Assembly: GCA_964601225.1 (NCBI GenBank)
Contig: CAZRMM010000004.1
Coordinates: forward strand, 40,299-104,298
Source: CAYRGC01 sp964601225
GTDB taxonomy: Bacteria > Patescibacteriota > Gracilibacteria > Peribacterales > Peribacteraceae
DNA: 64,000 nt
Reading direction: 5' to 3'
The first letter of the stretch is position 1; each line of letters starts with the position of its first letter. The notes under the pieces were generated by a model, which was not told the origin of the DNA, searched no databases, and saw nothing but the letters and a program-made list of their open reading frames with translations. This document shows positions 34,730-43,842 of this stretch, in pieces. Both the position numbers and the translations under genes were made by a program.

Positions 34730-35559
34730 ACCTGCAACGCCAGACTCAACATTTTTGCGACCTCCGCTCGATTCACCGAATTGGTCGGACCGAAGTACCC
34801 CGTGGAATTGCCTGAAGCATCCGTATAGCCGCTCACGATGCCGTCCTTGACGGCCGCGGCGATGGCGGGCGCGAACAGCGTCGATGCGTTTACGTCCTTG
34901 AACGGTGCCGCGAGATCCTCTCCGATCGACCTGCCGAAGGCCTGTAGAAGAGACACCACGACCTCGGCGCGCGTGGCCGGCCGACGAAGATCACCCGTAC
35001 CGTCGGCATACACGGCGAATCCGTTGGCTTCCGCGCAGGAAACATACGGCGCTGACCACGCGCCGCGAACGGCTTCGTTCTTCGGCGTGGGCGGGCAACC
35101 TGTAAGATCGATTTTTGCGGCCTGAACTACCATTTTGGAAAGCTCCTCCAAAGTCACGTTTCGCTCGGGCCCGAAAACTCCAAGCGGGTTTCCGGCGGCA
35201 TCGCGGTATCCCGAGACGATTCCCTTCTCCGCCACGTCGCGGACGTAGGGCGCGAACCATTGACTCGTCGGAACGTCCTTCAAAACGTAGGGAACGTCAT
35301 TGATCCGGAAAATCACAAAACCCTTTTGTTGGGTGACATCGCCCGTACGCTCTTGCGGGATCACCGTCCCGTCATCGGGAAAAAGCTCGGAGGAAGCCTC
35401 TGTTTTCCGGTCGTTTTCCTCACCCTCAATCGCAGCGGCGTCGGACTCGATAAAGGTGTTCAGTTTACTGGCCTCATCCCGCAACAGAGTGGCTGCGGCG
35501 GTCGCAGAGACTGGCAAACTGAACAGAAACAGGATGGCAATGGAACGAGCCTTTCGCAT
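34717..35559 (-). CDS. Secreted SLH-domain protein
   Basis: 280 residues. Signal peptide (SIAILFLFSLPVSATAAA), an acidic segment, then three SLH-type repeats: FAPYVRDVAEKGIVSGYRDA, WSAPYVSCAEANGFAVYADG and FAPAIAAAVKDGIVSGYTDA, with a final NSVNRAEVAKMLSLAL. It probably binds a cell-wall polymer as a small S-layer-associated protein. ATG 35559 is chosen over an upstream start because TACTCT lies exactly 6 nt before it and the signal peptide starts there. Confidence 0.85.
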   Translation of the reverse strand: MRKARSIAILFLFSLPVSATAAATLLRDEASKLNTFIESDAAAIEGEENDRKTEASSELFPDDGTVIPQERTGDVTQQKGFVIFRINDVPYVLKDVPTSQWFAPYVRDVAEKGIVSGYRDAAGNPLGVFGPERNVTLEELSKMVVQAAKIDLTGCPPTPKNEAVRGAWSAPYVSCAEANGFAVYADGTGDLRRPATRAEVVVSLLQAFGRSIGEDLAAPFKDVNASTLFAPAIAAAVKDGIVSGYTDASGNSTGYFGPTNSVNRAEVAKMLSLALQVYAR

Positions 35560-35611
35560 AAACCGAGAGTAGCGCGGCCGGAGAGCCAATACACTTCACG
35601 AAATCGGCACT

Positions 35612-36234
35612 TTATCGTTTCGTCGCGATGGCTTCGACAAAGGCTGACTTGTAACGATGGTAAACGGACGACGAACGACGCAGTCGAACGATATCGAAGT
35701 TCCGGAGTATGTCCCGCAAGTATTCCTTTCGGAAAAAGTGACGCACGTGCTCATGCTCATAGACGTCTTCCTCGATTTTCCTCCCTTTTCCGTACAGAGC
35801 GTCATCGACCGATTTACACTTCACGAAGAGCACTCCGCCTTCTGCAAGAATGCGACGGACCTCCTCGAAGACTTCGGGTGTTTTCTTTGCGGTGAAATAA
35901 TGCAGCGAAGATGAGCGTAAACCGCATCGAAGGAATGATCGGGAAAAGGCAGCCGTTTGCCGATGTCACCTTCGACCGTTTGAAGATTTGCAAGAGAACG
36001 TCTCCTGCCTTCACGCTGAATCCAATCGAGCGCGTTCGGGGAAAAATCAAACGCGACGACTTCATGACCCGCTTCCGCGAAGAACAGTGCGTCTTTCCCC
36101 GTGCCGCATCCAAGATCAAGAATCCTTTTCGTTGATCCACGAAGAAAAACCAGTGCGCGCCTTGCAAACGAATTCACTTTGCCAAAACCGCGTTGCCAGG
36201 TGCGATTCCAGTGCTCGCTTTCTTTCGAGGGCAT
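35612..36234 (-). pseudogene. Class I SAM methyltransferase, frameshifted
   Basis: ATG 36234 opens a normal methyltransferase start: RILDLGCGTGKDALFFAEAG is the SAM-binding motif I, VVAFDFSPNALDWIQ motif II, and FPDHSFDAVYAHL motif IV. The frame then goes wrong. Continuing one frame over gives SLHYFTAKKTPEVFEEVRRI and VLFVKCKSVDDALYGKGRK down to the stop at 35612, which is the expected rest of the protein. The break is a missing A (two where three are needed) near 35908-35909 on the plus strand. It is either a real inactivating single-base deletion or a sequencing error. TACCAT lies 6 nt before the ATG. Confidence 0.8.
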
Positions 36235-36311
36235 GGCTGCATGGTAGCAGGGAGGCAATTTTCCGACGCCGACTTGCCACCGGGCAAACCCCTCCGTACA
36301 CTCCGCCGGAA

Positions 36312-39300
36312 ATGACAGAGATCCGCGGCAGCGGCCCCCAGGGTCCCAAGCAGGGACGGGGGGACGATTTTTCTCAAATAAAGACGATTCTTCTCCTTGG
36401 CTCAGGCGCCCTGAAGATCGGAGAGGCCGGGGAATTTGATTATTCCGGAAGCCAAGCCATCAAGGCGTTTAAAGAGGAAGGGAAGCGCGTGATTCTCATC
36501 AATCCGAACATCGCGACGAATCAGACGAGCTGGGGACTCGCCGACGGAGTGTATTTCGAGCCCGTGACGCCCGACTTCGTGGAGCGCGTGATGGAAAAAG
36601 AGAAGCCGGATGCGATTGCCCTCAGTTTCGGAGGACAGACGGCGCTCAACTGCGGCGTGTCGCTCTATGATCAAAAAATACTGCAGAAACACGGCGTCCG
36701 CGTCCTCGGCACGCCCGTCGAGAGCATTCGCAAGACCGAGGACCGCGCGCTCTTCAACGCCGAACTGCGTTCCATCGGCGTGGATGTCCCCAAATCCTTC
36801 GCATGCGAATCCATCGCGGATTCCGTGAATGCGGCGGAAAAGATCGGCTACCCCGTGATCGTCCGTGCCGCTTTCGCGCTGGGCGGAAAGGGCAGCGGGC
36901 GCGCGATGAACGAGAAAGAGCTCCGCGACATTCTCAAGGTCGCCTTCGTTGAATCGAATCAAGTATTGGTTGAAGAGGATCTCACGGGATGGAAAGAAAT
37001 CGAGTATGAAGTGGTGCGCGACAGAGTGGACAACTGCATCACGGTCTGCAACATGGAGAACGTTGATCCTCTCGGAATCCACACGGGCGAATCCATCGTC
37101 ATTGCGCCGAGCCAGACCCTCGATAACACCGAGTACCAGATGCTCCGCTCGATCGCGCTCAAGGTGATCCGGCACCTGCAGATCGTCGGCGAGTGCAATA
37201 TTCAATACGCACTCGATCCCCGTTCGCGTCGCTATCGCGTGATCGAAGTGAATGCGCGCCTGTCGCGCAGTTCTGCGCTGGCATCAAAAGCGACCGGCTA
37301 CCCGCTCGCCTTCGTCGCGGCAAAACTCGCGCTCGGTTATACGTTGCCGGAGCTCCGCAATGCGCTGACCGCAGTCACCAGTGCGGACTTTGAGCCGTCG
37401 CTCGATTACGTCGCCCTCAAGATCCCCCGTTGGGACCTGCAAAAATTCCGATTTGTCTCCGAGCAGGTGACGAGTGAAATGAAATCCGTCGGCGAGGTGA
37501 TGGCGATTGGTCGCACCTTCGAAGAAGCACTTCAGAAAGCTCTGCGCATGCTTAACATCGGAGTGGATGGCCTGTTTCCTGCCATATTTTCCTTTCCCGA
37601 CATTCAAAAAGAGCTGCGCAAGCCCACCCCCCGGCGCATTTTCGCAATAGCGCAAGCGCTTTCGGGAGAATGGACTCCCGACGAAATTTCCATCGCCACG
37701 GGCATCGATCGATGGTTCCTGCGACGCATCGCGGCATGCGCTTCCGTCGCAAAGGAATTACTGAAGACGAAACTGGAGCCGGTCGATCTTTCCCTCTTGG
37801 CCACGGCAAAGAAAATGGGATTTTCGGACAAGTCGATTGCGAAAATTCGCGACATGAAAGCGGAGCAGGTCAGGACTCTACGCAAGGAAAACGGCATCGT
37901 CCCCGTCGTAAAACAAATCGATACTCTTGCGGGCGAGTTCCCGGCGCACACGAACTATCTCTACCTTACCTACCACGGAACCGAGCATGACGTCGCCTTT
38001 GGCGCCAGCGAAAAACCCCGCGCGCTCGTAATCGGCGGCGGCCCGTATTCCATCGGCTCTTCCGTGGAATTCGACTGGTGCTGCGTCCAAGCCGCGCACG
38101 AACTGCAACGCCAGGGATACGAGGTGACCATGCTCAACAGCAATCCAGAGACAGTGAGCACCGATTACGACGAGTGCGACAACCTCTTTTTCGAGCAGCT
38201 GACCGAGGAACGCGTGCGCGACGTCGCCGAAATTCTGCACCCGCAGGGAATCGTCGTTTCCATGGGAGGACAGATACCGAATTCATTGTCACCGAAACTG
38301 GCTGCCGCGGGGCTGCCGATTCTCGGAACGTCCCCCACTGACATCGATCGGGCCGAAGACCGGCACAAATTCAGCATGCTGCTCGATGAATTAAAGGTGG
38401 ATCAGCCGGAATGGAAGGAATTCGCCGATGTTTCCTCCGCCGGAAGTTTCGCCGAACGCGTGGGATATCCCGTGATCGTTCGGCCCAGCTACGTGCTCTC
38501 GGGGGCAGCGATGGCAGTGGTCCACAGCAGCGAAGACCTTCAGGCATATCTGGACCAGGCAGCAGCCGTCAGCCAAGATGCCCCCGTCGTCCTCTCGAAA
38601 TTCGAGCAGGGTGCGAAAGAGATCGAATTCGACGGTGTCGCACAAAAAGGAAAACTCCTCCTTTACGCCATTTCAGAGCATATTGAAAATGCGGGTGTCC
38701 ACTCTGGCGACGCCACGATCGTCCTGCCGCCGCAGCGCGTGAACATGGCGACCCTTCGGCAGCTCAAGGCCGCGGCCAAGAGCATAGCCAAAGGATTGAA
38801 TATCAGCGGCCCGTTTAACATTCAGTTTTTGGCCAAGGACAATAGGATCAAGGTGATCGAGTGCAACCTCCGGGCAAGTCGCAGCTTCCCCTTCGCCAGC
38901 AAGGTGACGGGGGTGAACTTCGCGATCCTCGCGACCCAGGCGTTGCTGGCCCGCGCGCCGGAGGACAAGCGGTATCAGACGGTGGACCTCGACCACGTGG
39001 GAGTGAAGGCCGCGCAGTTCAGCTTCAGCCGCCTCAAGGGCGCTGACCCTCGCCTCGGCGTCGAAATGGCATCCACAGGAGAGGTGGCTTGCTTCGGCAC
39101 CAACCCCGAACAGGCACTTCTGACATCGTTGCTCGCAGTCGGATTCAAGATCCCGAGAAAGAACATTCTCGTCACCGTCGGCAGCATCGAGGACAAACTC
39201 GACATTCTCCCGGCAATTCAGGAACTCGCGAAGAGGGGTTTTTCCTTCCTTGCCACCGCTCACACGCATGAGTTCCTCACGGCGCGCGGCATCAATTCGG

Positions 39301-39566
39301 GTTTGCTTCATAAAATTTCGGAGCCGCGAAGTCCGAATATCCGCGAGTACCTCGAGCAACGAAGGGTCGATCTTGTCATCAATATTCCGACGCATACCTC
39401 CAGCGCTTCGCAGACGGACGGCTATTACATCCGCCGCCTCGCGACGGACCACGGCATTCCGCTGATCACCAACGTTCAGCTTGCCAAGCGTCTCGTGGAG
39501 GCGCTTCTCCAGGAAAAGCCGGATGAACTGCCCCTGATGCGGTGGCCAGACCTGCTTAAGGGATAG
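36312..39566 (+). CDS. carB: Carbamoyl-phosphate synthase large subunit CarB
   Basis: 1084 residues with the internally duplicated ATP-grasp design. The N-terminal half starts at KTILLLGSGALKIGEAGEFD and has RAAFALGGKGSG; the second half restarts at RALVIGGGPYSIGSSVEFDW and contains VIRPSYVLSGAAMAV. The C-terminal methylglyoxal-synthase-like domain (FLATAHTHEFLTARGI) is the allosteric region. It makes carbamoyl phosphate for pyrimidines and arginine, but carA is not adjacent. ATG 36312 is chosen; TACACT lies 9 nt before it. The longer open frame upstream is a shadow over the methyltransferase. Confidence 0.96.
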   Translation: MTEIRGSGPQGPKQGRGDDFSQIKTILLLGSGALKIGEAGEFDYSGSQAIKAFKEEGKRVILINPNIATNQTSWGLADGVYFEPVTPDFVERVMEKEKPDAIALSFGGQTALNCGVSLYDQKILQKHGVRVLGTPVESIRKTEDRALFNAELRSIGVDVPKSFACESIADSVNAAEKIGYPVIVRAAFALGGKGSGRAMNEKELRDILKVAFVESNQVLVEEDLTGWKEIEYEVVRDRVDNCITVCNMENVDPLGIHTGESIVIAPSQTLDNTEYQMLRSIALKVIRHLQIVGECNIQYALDPRSRRYRVIEVNARLSRSSALASKATGYPLAFVAAKLALGYTLPELRNALTAVTSADFEPSLDYVALKIPRWDLQKFRFVSEQVTSEMKSVGEVMAIGRTFEEALQKALRMLNIGVDGLFPAIFSFPDIQKELRKPTPRRIFAIAQALSGEWTPDEISIATGIDRWFLRRIAACASVAKELLKTKLEPVDLSLLATAKKMGFSDKSIAKIRDMKAEQVRTLRKENGIVPVVKQIDTLAGEFPAHTNYLYLTYHGTEHDVAFGASEKPRALVIGGGPYSIGSSVEFDWCCVQAAHELQRQGYEVTMLNSNPETVSTDYDECDNLFFEQLTEERVRDVAEILHPQGIVVSMGGQIPNSLSPKLAAAGLPILGTSPTDIDRAEDRHKFSMLLDELKVDQPEWKEFADVSSAGSFAERVGYPVIVRPSYVLSGAAMAVVHSSEDLQAYLDQAAAVSQDAPVVLSKFEQGAKEIEFDGVAQKGKLLLYAISEHIENAGVHSGDATIVLPPQRVNMATLRQLKAAAKSIAKGLNISGPFNIQFLAKDNRIKVIECNLRASRSFPFASKVTGVNFAILATQALLARAPEDKRYQTVDLDHVGVKAAQFSFSRLKGADPRLGVEMASTGEVACFGTNPEQALLTSLLAVGFKIPRKNILVTVGSIEDKLDILPAIQELAKRGFSFLATAHTHEFLTARGINSGLLHKISEPRSPNIREYLEQRRVDLVINIPTHTSSASQTDGYYIRRLATDHGIPLITNVQLAKRLVEALLQEKPDELPLMRWPDLLKG

Positions 39567-39578
39567 GGTTTCGACAGA

Positions 39579-39974
39579 TCACATCTCCTGCAGCGCATTC
39601 ATAACGAGCAACCCCGTCTCCAATCTTTTCACAGCGTCATCGACTGCGACGGTCAATTGCTCCTTAGAGGGCAATGCGGTTACGGAACCGTCCGCATTCA
39701 CACGTACCCATCCTATAAACGTCTTGTGCTTGGTCATGTAGAACGGACGGGCGTAGACGCGAAATTGCCAGGATCCGGTCTTCTCATCGAAAACGCCTCC
39801 GTAATCCTTCGTCGGACCGTCGAGGACATCGGCGCCGATCACCGCATATTGTTCGCTCCCGACAATGGAGTCCTCAAAGAAATTCATTGCGGCCCTCTTG
39901 GATGCCTCCGACGTGAGAAACCCGCAAGAAAGGTCATCTGATGATTCCCGGGGCAAATCCGACTCAATAGCCAT
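39579..39974 (-). CDS. Hypothetical protein
   Basis: 131 residues from ATG 39974. The first third is Ser/Asp-rich, then a compact domain with QYAVIGADVLDGPTKDYGGV and FRVYARPFYMTKHKTFIGWV, which looks like a small beta-sheet protein, and a helical end (AVDDAVKRLETGLLVMNALQ). No family recognised. The divergent -10 (TATACT, 40000-40005) would leave a leader of about 19 nt. Confidence 0.55.
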   Translation of the reverse strand: MAIESDLPRESSDDLSCGFLTSEASKRAAMNFFEDSIVGSEQYAVIGADVLDGPTKDYGGVFDEKTGSWQFRVYARPFYMTKHKTFIGWVRVNADGSVTALPSKEQLTVAVDDAVKRLETGLLVMNALQEM

Positions 39975-40058
39975 TGTGGTGCACGGAAACGATTTTCGGA
40001 GTATATCCTCCGCATGAACCATGCGCAACTAACCCACGACTCATTCGCATTCTTCGGC

Positions 40059-40086
40059 TTGTCCCAGACCGTTTTTCGCGTACAAT
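40059..40086 (+). promoter_or_regulatory. Promoter for greA
   Basis: TTGTCC (40059-40064), 16-nt spacer, TACAAT (40081-40086), about 26 nt before ATG 40113. This supports the shorter greA start. Confidence 0.6.
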
Positions 40087-40112
40087 TCCCCGGTCATCCC
40101 TCCCCTTTCCGT

Positions 40113-40679
40113 ATGCAACAGGACGATATCTTGAGCGACGTTGATCTCTCCTCCGTGGGCAGTTCCGGCGACGACTCCGGCGGCGGCATCTTTTCCGATG
40201 ACGATCAGACGCTCGTGACGAAGGAAGGCCTGAAAAAACTGAAGGAGGAACTTGAACATCTGAAGACCGTCCGCCGTCAAGAGGTGGCAAATCGCCTCAA
40301 AGAAGCCATTTCCTACGGCGACCTTTCGGAGAACTCCGAGTACGAGGAAGCAAAGAACGAGCAAGCTTTCGTGGAGGGCCGCATCATCGAGCTCGAAAAT
40401 AAGATCAAGAACGCCAAGATCATCTCCGAGAAAAAAACAGACGCGCGCCGAGGAAAGTCCGTGGAGATCGGCTCCACCGTCACCGTGCACAACAAAGCAG
40501 ACGGCGATGCGCACGAAAAGTACACGATTGTTGGTTCCACGGAAGCCGATCCCCTTGAACAAAAGATCAGCAACGAATCCCCTCTCGGAAAAGCTCTCTT
40601 GGGAAAGCATAAGGGCGATATCGCCGAGGTCGAATCGCCGTCCGGTAGGTCGAAATACGAAATCATCGCGGTAATCTAA
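40113..40679 (+). CDS. greA: Transcription elongation factor GreA with acidic N-terminal extension
   Basis: 188 residues. After an extension of about 31 residues rich in Asp, Ser and Gly, the usual GreA begins at TLVTKEGLKKLKEELEHL. The coiled coil has the catalytic tip GDLSENSEYEEAK, whose acidic residues hold the second Mg in RNA polymerase. The C-terminal FKBP-like domain includes SVEIGSTVTVHNKA and SPLGKALLGKHKGD. It rescues backtracked polymerase by stimulating RNA cleavage. The extension is unusual for GreA and may be flexible. ATG 40113 follows a good promoter; ATG 40014 upstream is rejected. Confidence 0.92.
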   Translation: MQQDDILSDVDLSSVGSSGDDSGGGIFSDDDQTLVTKEGLKKLKEELEHLKTVRRQEVANRLKEAISYGDLSENSEYEEAKNEQAFVEGRIIELENKIKNAKIISEKKTDARRGKSVEIGSTVTVHNKADGDAHEKYTIVGSTEADPLEQKISNESPLGKALLGKHKGDIAEVESPSGRSKYEIIAVI

Positions 40680-40700
40680 TCCCAGAGGCCTTCTCTGCCG

Positions 40701-41150
40701 ATGGCGACTCCTCCGCCCCCTCCGGCCCCGCCCTCTCCGCCGGCGCCCCCGGCGCCCGCGGGACAGTCCCCTGTCCTTCAAGTCCCGCCCGACGTTGCCG
40801 CAAAATTTGGCGATGTCATCAAGATGATCCAGGCGTCGGAAAGTATGAATGCCGACGAACGTCAATATTGGGTGAATATCCTGCCCATTATGACCCCCGA
40901 GCAATTGCAATCACTCAGGGACATTTTGGAGAATGAAAAGAAGCAGCTCGCGTCGATCGACGAAAAATACGCCACGCAAATTGATCAAGCGAGCGCCGCG
41001 CAATCGATACAACAAACCGACGACCAGCGACGCAAGAGACGCGAACAACGCCAGACGCAAGAGTCTGCTCATCGCGAACAGGAACAAAAAGCTGCCGACG
41101 CCCTCCTGGAGCAAATGGATTCCGCGGATCAGAACAAAAAAATCGCCTGA
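40701..41150 (+). CDS. Hypothetical protein with Pro/Ala-rich N-terminus and charged coiled coil
   Basis: 149 residues. The first 20 residues are nearly all Pro and Ala, then a helical region (LQVPPDVAAKFGDVIKMIQA, DERQYWVNILPIMTPEQLQS) and a long charged coiled coil rich in Gln, Arg and Glu. I recall similar Pro-rich/coiled-coil proteins in CPR genomes but know no function. It follows greA by 21 nt and is probably in the same transcript. Convergent with holA. Confidence 0.7.
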   Translation: MATPPPPPAPPSPPAPPAPAGQSPVLQVPPDVAAKFGDVIKMIQASESMNADERQYWVNILPIMTPEQLQSLRDILENEKKQLASIDEKYATQIDQASAAQSIQQTDDQRRKRREQRQTQESAHREQEQKAADALLEQMDSADQNKKIA

Positions 41151-41151
41151 T

Positions 41152-42123
41152 TCATCCTCGGAACAACAACGAGAAACGAACGATGAACGTATCCAGAATG
41201 CTCAGAAGTTCATCCACCGCTTCGCCGGAGGCTCGGTACCCTCCCGTTTTCAGCGCAATGTCGGTGTCCGTAGCCCAGGATACAAGCGATGAAAGGGCGC
41301 TCGCATCGACAACGCTCACGGCATCGACAAGAGTTCGCGCCGTGGGGAACGGAACTCCGGAGATCTGCGCCACTTTCGCGGGGGAGCGCTCACCCGTTTT
41401 CGTCACGGCATAGACGGAAACGACGGAGCGCAGCATCCACAAGGTCATCGACCAAACCGAGAATGCGTCGCCACCGCGAAGCAAAGAAGCGCGAACGTAG
41501 GAAACCGCCTCCGCTCCTTTGCCTTTTGTGATCAAGGCCGTAAGAGCCCATACTTCGCGTTCGCCAGCCGGAACTGCGTAACGATCGATATCCTCGACCG
41601 TAACAGGTGCCGCCGATCCTCTCAGCGCGAGTTTCTGGACCTCACGAGACAGCATATCCTGATCCTCCCCCACCACCAGCAACAACCTATCCACAGCCTC
41701 GGGGGTGAGCGTGACACCGTTCTCCGTCGCGTATGCGCGCAGCCAGTCGGTCAGCAGTTTTCCCGTAGGCGACGAGAATTCCTTCACGGTCGCCGCGGCT
41801 AGGAGAGCCTTTGCACCGGCAGTACGCTTATCCGGAGCCGGATCTACGACGATGAGCAGACATGAGGGATGCTGCGCGGAAAGAAGAAGAGCCACGTCTT
41901 CCTTGGTAAATTTCGGAGTACCCTCAAGAATGACCAAGCGTTTTTCAGCCCCGAAGGGCGCTGAACCGACTTCATCCAGCAGTGAACGCAGGGAAGTCTT
42001 ATAACCGTCGAGAACGAGCAGGTTCTCCTGGCCGTGTTTTTTACAAAATTCCTCTTTCCATCGTCTTCGTTCTTCGCGCAAGAGGAAGCCATTTTCACCC
42101 GTAAAGAAATACAGCGACGACAT
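41152..42123 (-). CDS. holA: DNA polymerase III delta subunit HolA
   Basis: 323 residues. YFFTGENGFLLREERRRWKE is the typical N-terminus, followed by the degenerate AAA+ region (LVILEGTPKFTKEDVALLLS, CLLIVVDPAPDKRTAGAKAL) and the C-terminal collar helices (EVWALTALITKGKGAEAVSY). It opens the beta clamp as part of the clamp loader. Sequence is divergent, as is usual for delta. TATCCT lies 8 nt before ATG 42123. Confidence 0.8.
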   Translation of the reverse strand: MSSLYFFTGENGFLLREERRRWKEEFCKKHGQENLLVLDGYKTSLRSLLDEVGSAPFGAEKRLVILEGTPKFTKEDVALLLSAQHPSCLLIVVDPAPDKRTAGAKALLAAATVKEFSSPTGKLLTDWLRAYATENGVTLTPEAVDRLLLVVGEDQDMLSREVQKLALRGSAAPVTVEDIDRYAVPAGEREVWALTALITKGKGAEAVSYVRASLLRGGDAFSVWSMTLWMLRSVVSVYAVTKTGERSPAKVAQISGVPFPTARTLVDAVSVVDASALSSLVSWATDTDIALKTGGYRASGEAVDELLSILDTFIVRFSLLFRG

Positions 42124-42241
42124 ACCGGAAAAGGATACCCTCAGGTGCCGTGAAAATCTGCTTGCACGGCATCATGCTTTGAATGCTTGTCAATCCGCTG
42201 CGGCTCGCGGAAAAGTCGTAAATCGGGTATACTACGTCGAT

Positions 42242-42574
42242 ATGAAACATCCCACCTCTCCGCGCAGAATTGCCGTCGTTGCGAGTTTTACGACACTCTG
42301 TTGCCTTCTCGCGTTCGTCATCGGCCTTCAAACCTCCGGCAACGTCCGTACATTCGACAGGACACAAGCGGCAATCACGGATTCCTCGGCCCTTCGTGGG
42401 GACATTGACGGTGATGGAACGGTATCCGTTCAGGATGCCATTGCCATCCTCGAGCGAGCAGACGGTCTCGAGGTACCCACGTCGGAAGAAATCCGCCGCG
42501 GCGATGTGGACGGCGACTACAAGCTTACCGTCAAAGACGCCCTGCGCGTTTTGCGCTCCCTCCCGACTCGCTGA
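42242..42574 (+). CDS. Dockerin type I protein with N-terminal membrane segment
   Basis: 110 residues. A membrane anchor or signal (RIAVVASFTTLCCLLAFVIG) is followed by two dockerin repeats: RGDIDGDGTVSVQDAIAILE and RGDVDGDYKLTVKDALRVLR. Each has the DxDxDG calcium loop and the trailing helix. Dockerins bind cohesin domains, and a cohesin-like domain is encoded in the gene immediately downstream. TATACT lies 8 nt before ATG 42242. The next gene starts 2 nt after the stop. Confidence 0.88.
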   Translation: MKHPTSPRRIAVVASFTTLCCLLAFVIGLQTSGNVRTFDRTQAAITDSSALRGDIDGDGTVSVQDAIAILERADGLEVPTSEEIRRGDVDGDYKLTVKDALRVLRSLPTR

Positions 42575-42576
42575 CG

Positions 42577-43842
42577 ATGACGACGCGTCGCAACCACCGG
42601 CGTTCGGCCCTTTTCTTCGCCGCTGGGGTGCTGGCACTGATGACGGTCGGCGCCGCGGCCGCACACGCGGAAGGGGAAAATCTGCTCCTGTTCCGCCCAC
42701 ACTGTGAAAAGGCGGATCAGAAACAGTGTCCGTTTTACAAAATCGAAGACCCCACTTCGCTCGGAACCGCGAATTTGGCCGTTGGCGACACGCTCGACAT
42801 GGACATCGTCCTCGTGAATCCCGGAAAGAGTCCCGTAAGGAAAGTCCGAACGTGGCTGTCATACGATTCGGAAGTTCTCGAAGGCTCCGGACTGACGATT
42901 AATCTCGGTCTCCCGGTCCATCTGCCCGGCGAAACCGAGTTTTCGGAGAGCCAGGGATACGTGAAAATCGGCGCCTCTTCCGAGCTGAATGCAGAACCGA
43001 AGGACGAAATCTTTCCGATCGCGCGCGTGCAATTTCGAGTGAAGGCGGTTCCGCAGGGGAACAAAATCCCTCTGGCATTCTATGACCTCAAGGAAGGGAC
43101 CGCTGGGCATACCTTCGTGACAAACGTATCGGGAGACAATGCCCCCAATATTCTTGCGGCTCCCACCGCAACTCTTATCGTTCATGTGACGGGAACCCCG
43201 ACAACCAACTCTGCCTCGTCCTCGGCAAACTCTTCGGCGGTCTCTTCCGGAGCAAGCTCGTCGTTTTCCCCGCCGTCGTTTTCTTCTTTTTCTTCGCCCC
43301 CTTCCGTACCCATCAACAGCGCGTTCACCGTGGTGCAGGTGCAAAAGGTGAAAATCGGCACAGAAAACGACACCATCTACTTGAGTTGGGAGAAGCTGTC
43401 TTCTTCGACCGTACGCGCATACAACGTGTACTACGGGACGACGATGGGGCGCTACATTCAACGTCGTACCGTTTCCGCAGAAACGGACGGAGTCGTGATC
43501 CACGGTCTTCCCCAGGGAACGAGCTACTACGCTGCCGTACGCGCGGTGAGCGAACAAGGTCAGGAGTCGGCATTCAGCCAGGAAGTTGCCGTACAAGTCG
43601 GTAATCCGAACACTTCAACATCCCCGCTGCTCACGCGACCGATCGAAAACAGTCCGAACACGGCAGATTTGACTGCACCGCAGAACCCTGTTGAACCGGA
43701 AACCAATGGCGCCGAAGTGCTTCCGGGATCTTCCGGTCTTCCGTCCGGATTGGTTGCGCTTCTCGTGATTTCCGCCGTCAGCGGAACCATGCTCGCTCTC
43801 CGTCGACAGTTCGTTGCACTCCCCTCCTCGCGTCATGACTGA
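42577..43842 (+). CDS. Cohesin-like / fibronectin type III surface protein
   Basis: 421 residues. Signal peptide (SALFFAAGVLALMTVGAAAAHA) then a cohesin-like beta-sandwich from about residue 35 to 190 (LAVGDTLDMDIVLVNPGKSP, VRKVRTWLSYDSEVLEGSG). A Ser-rich linker precedes an FN3 domain at about 245-340 (DTIYLSWEKLSSSTVRAYNV, GLPQGTSYYAAVRAVSEQGQ). The C-terminus has LPGSSGLPSG followed by a membrane helix (LVALLVISAVSGTMLAL) and positive residues, which could be a sorting signal. Likely the binding partner of the preceding dockerin protein. Its stop overlaps the next start by 8 bp. Confidence 0.8.
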   Translation: MTTRRNHRRSALFFAAGVLALMTVGAAAAHAEGENLLLFRPHCEKADQKQCPFYKIEDPTSLGTANLAVGDTLDMDIVLVNPGKSPVRKVRTWLSYDSEVLEGSGLTINLGLPVHLPGETEFSESQGYVKIGASSELNAEPKDEIFPIARVQFRVKAVPQGNKIPLAFYDLKEGTAGHTFVTNVSGDNAPNILAAPTATLIVHVTGTPTTNSASSSANSSAVSSGASSSFSPPSFSSFSSPPSVPINSAFTVVQVQKVKIGTENDTIYLSWEKLSSSTVRAYNVYYGTTMGRYIQRRTVSAETDGVVIHGLPQGTSYYAAVRAVSEQGQESAFSQEVAVQVGNPNTSTSPLLTRPIENSPNTADLTAPQNPVEPETNGAEVLPGSSGLPSGLVALLVISAVSGTMLALRRQFVALPSSRHD

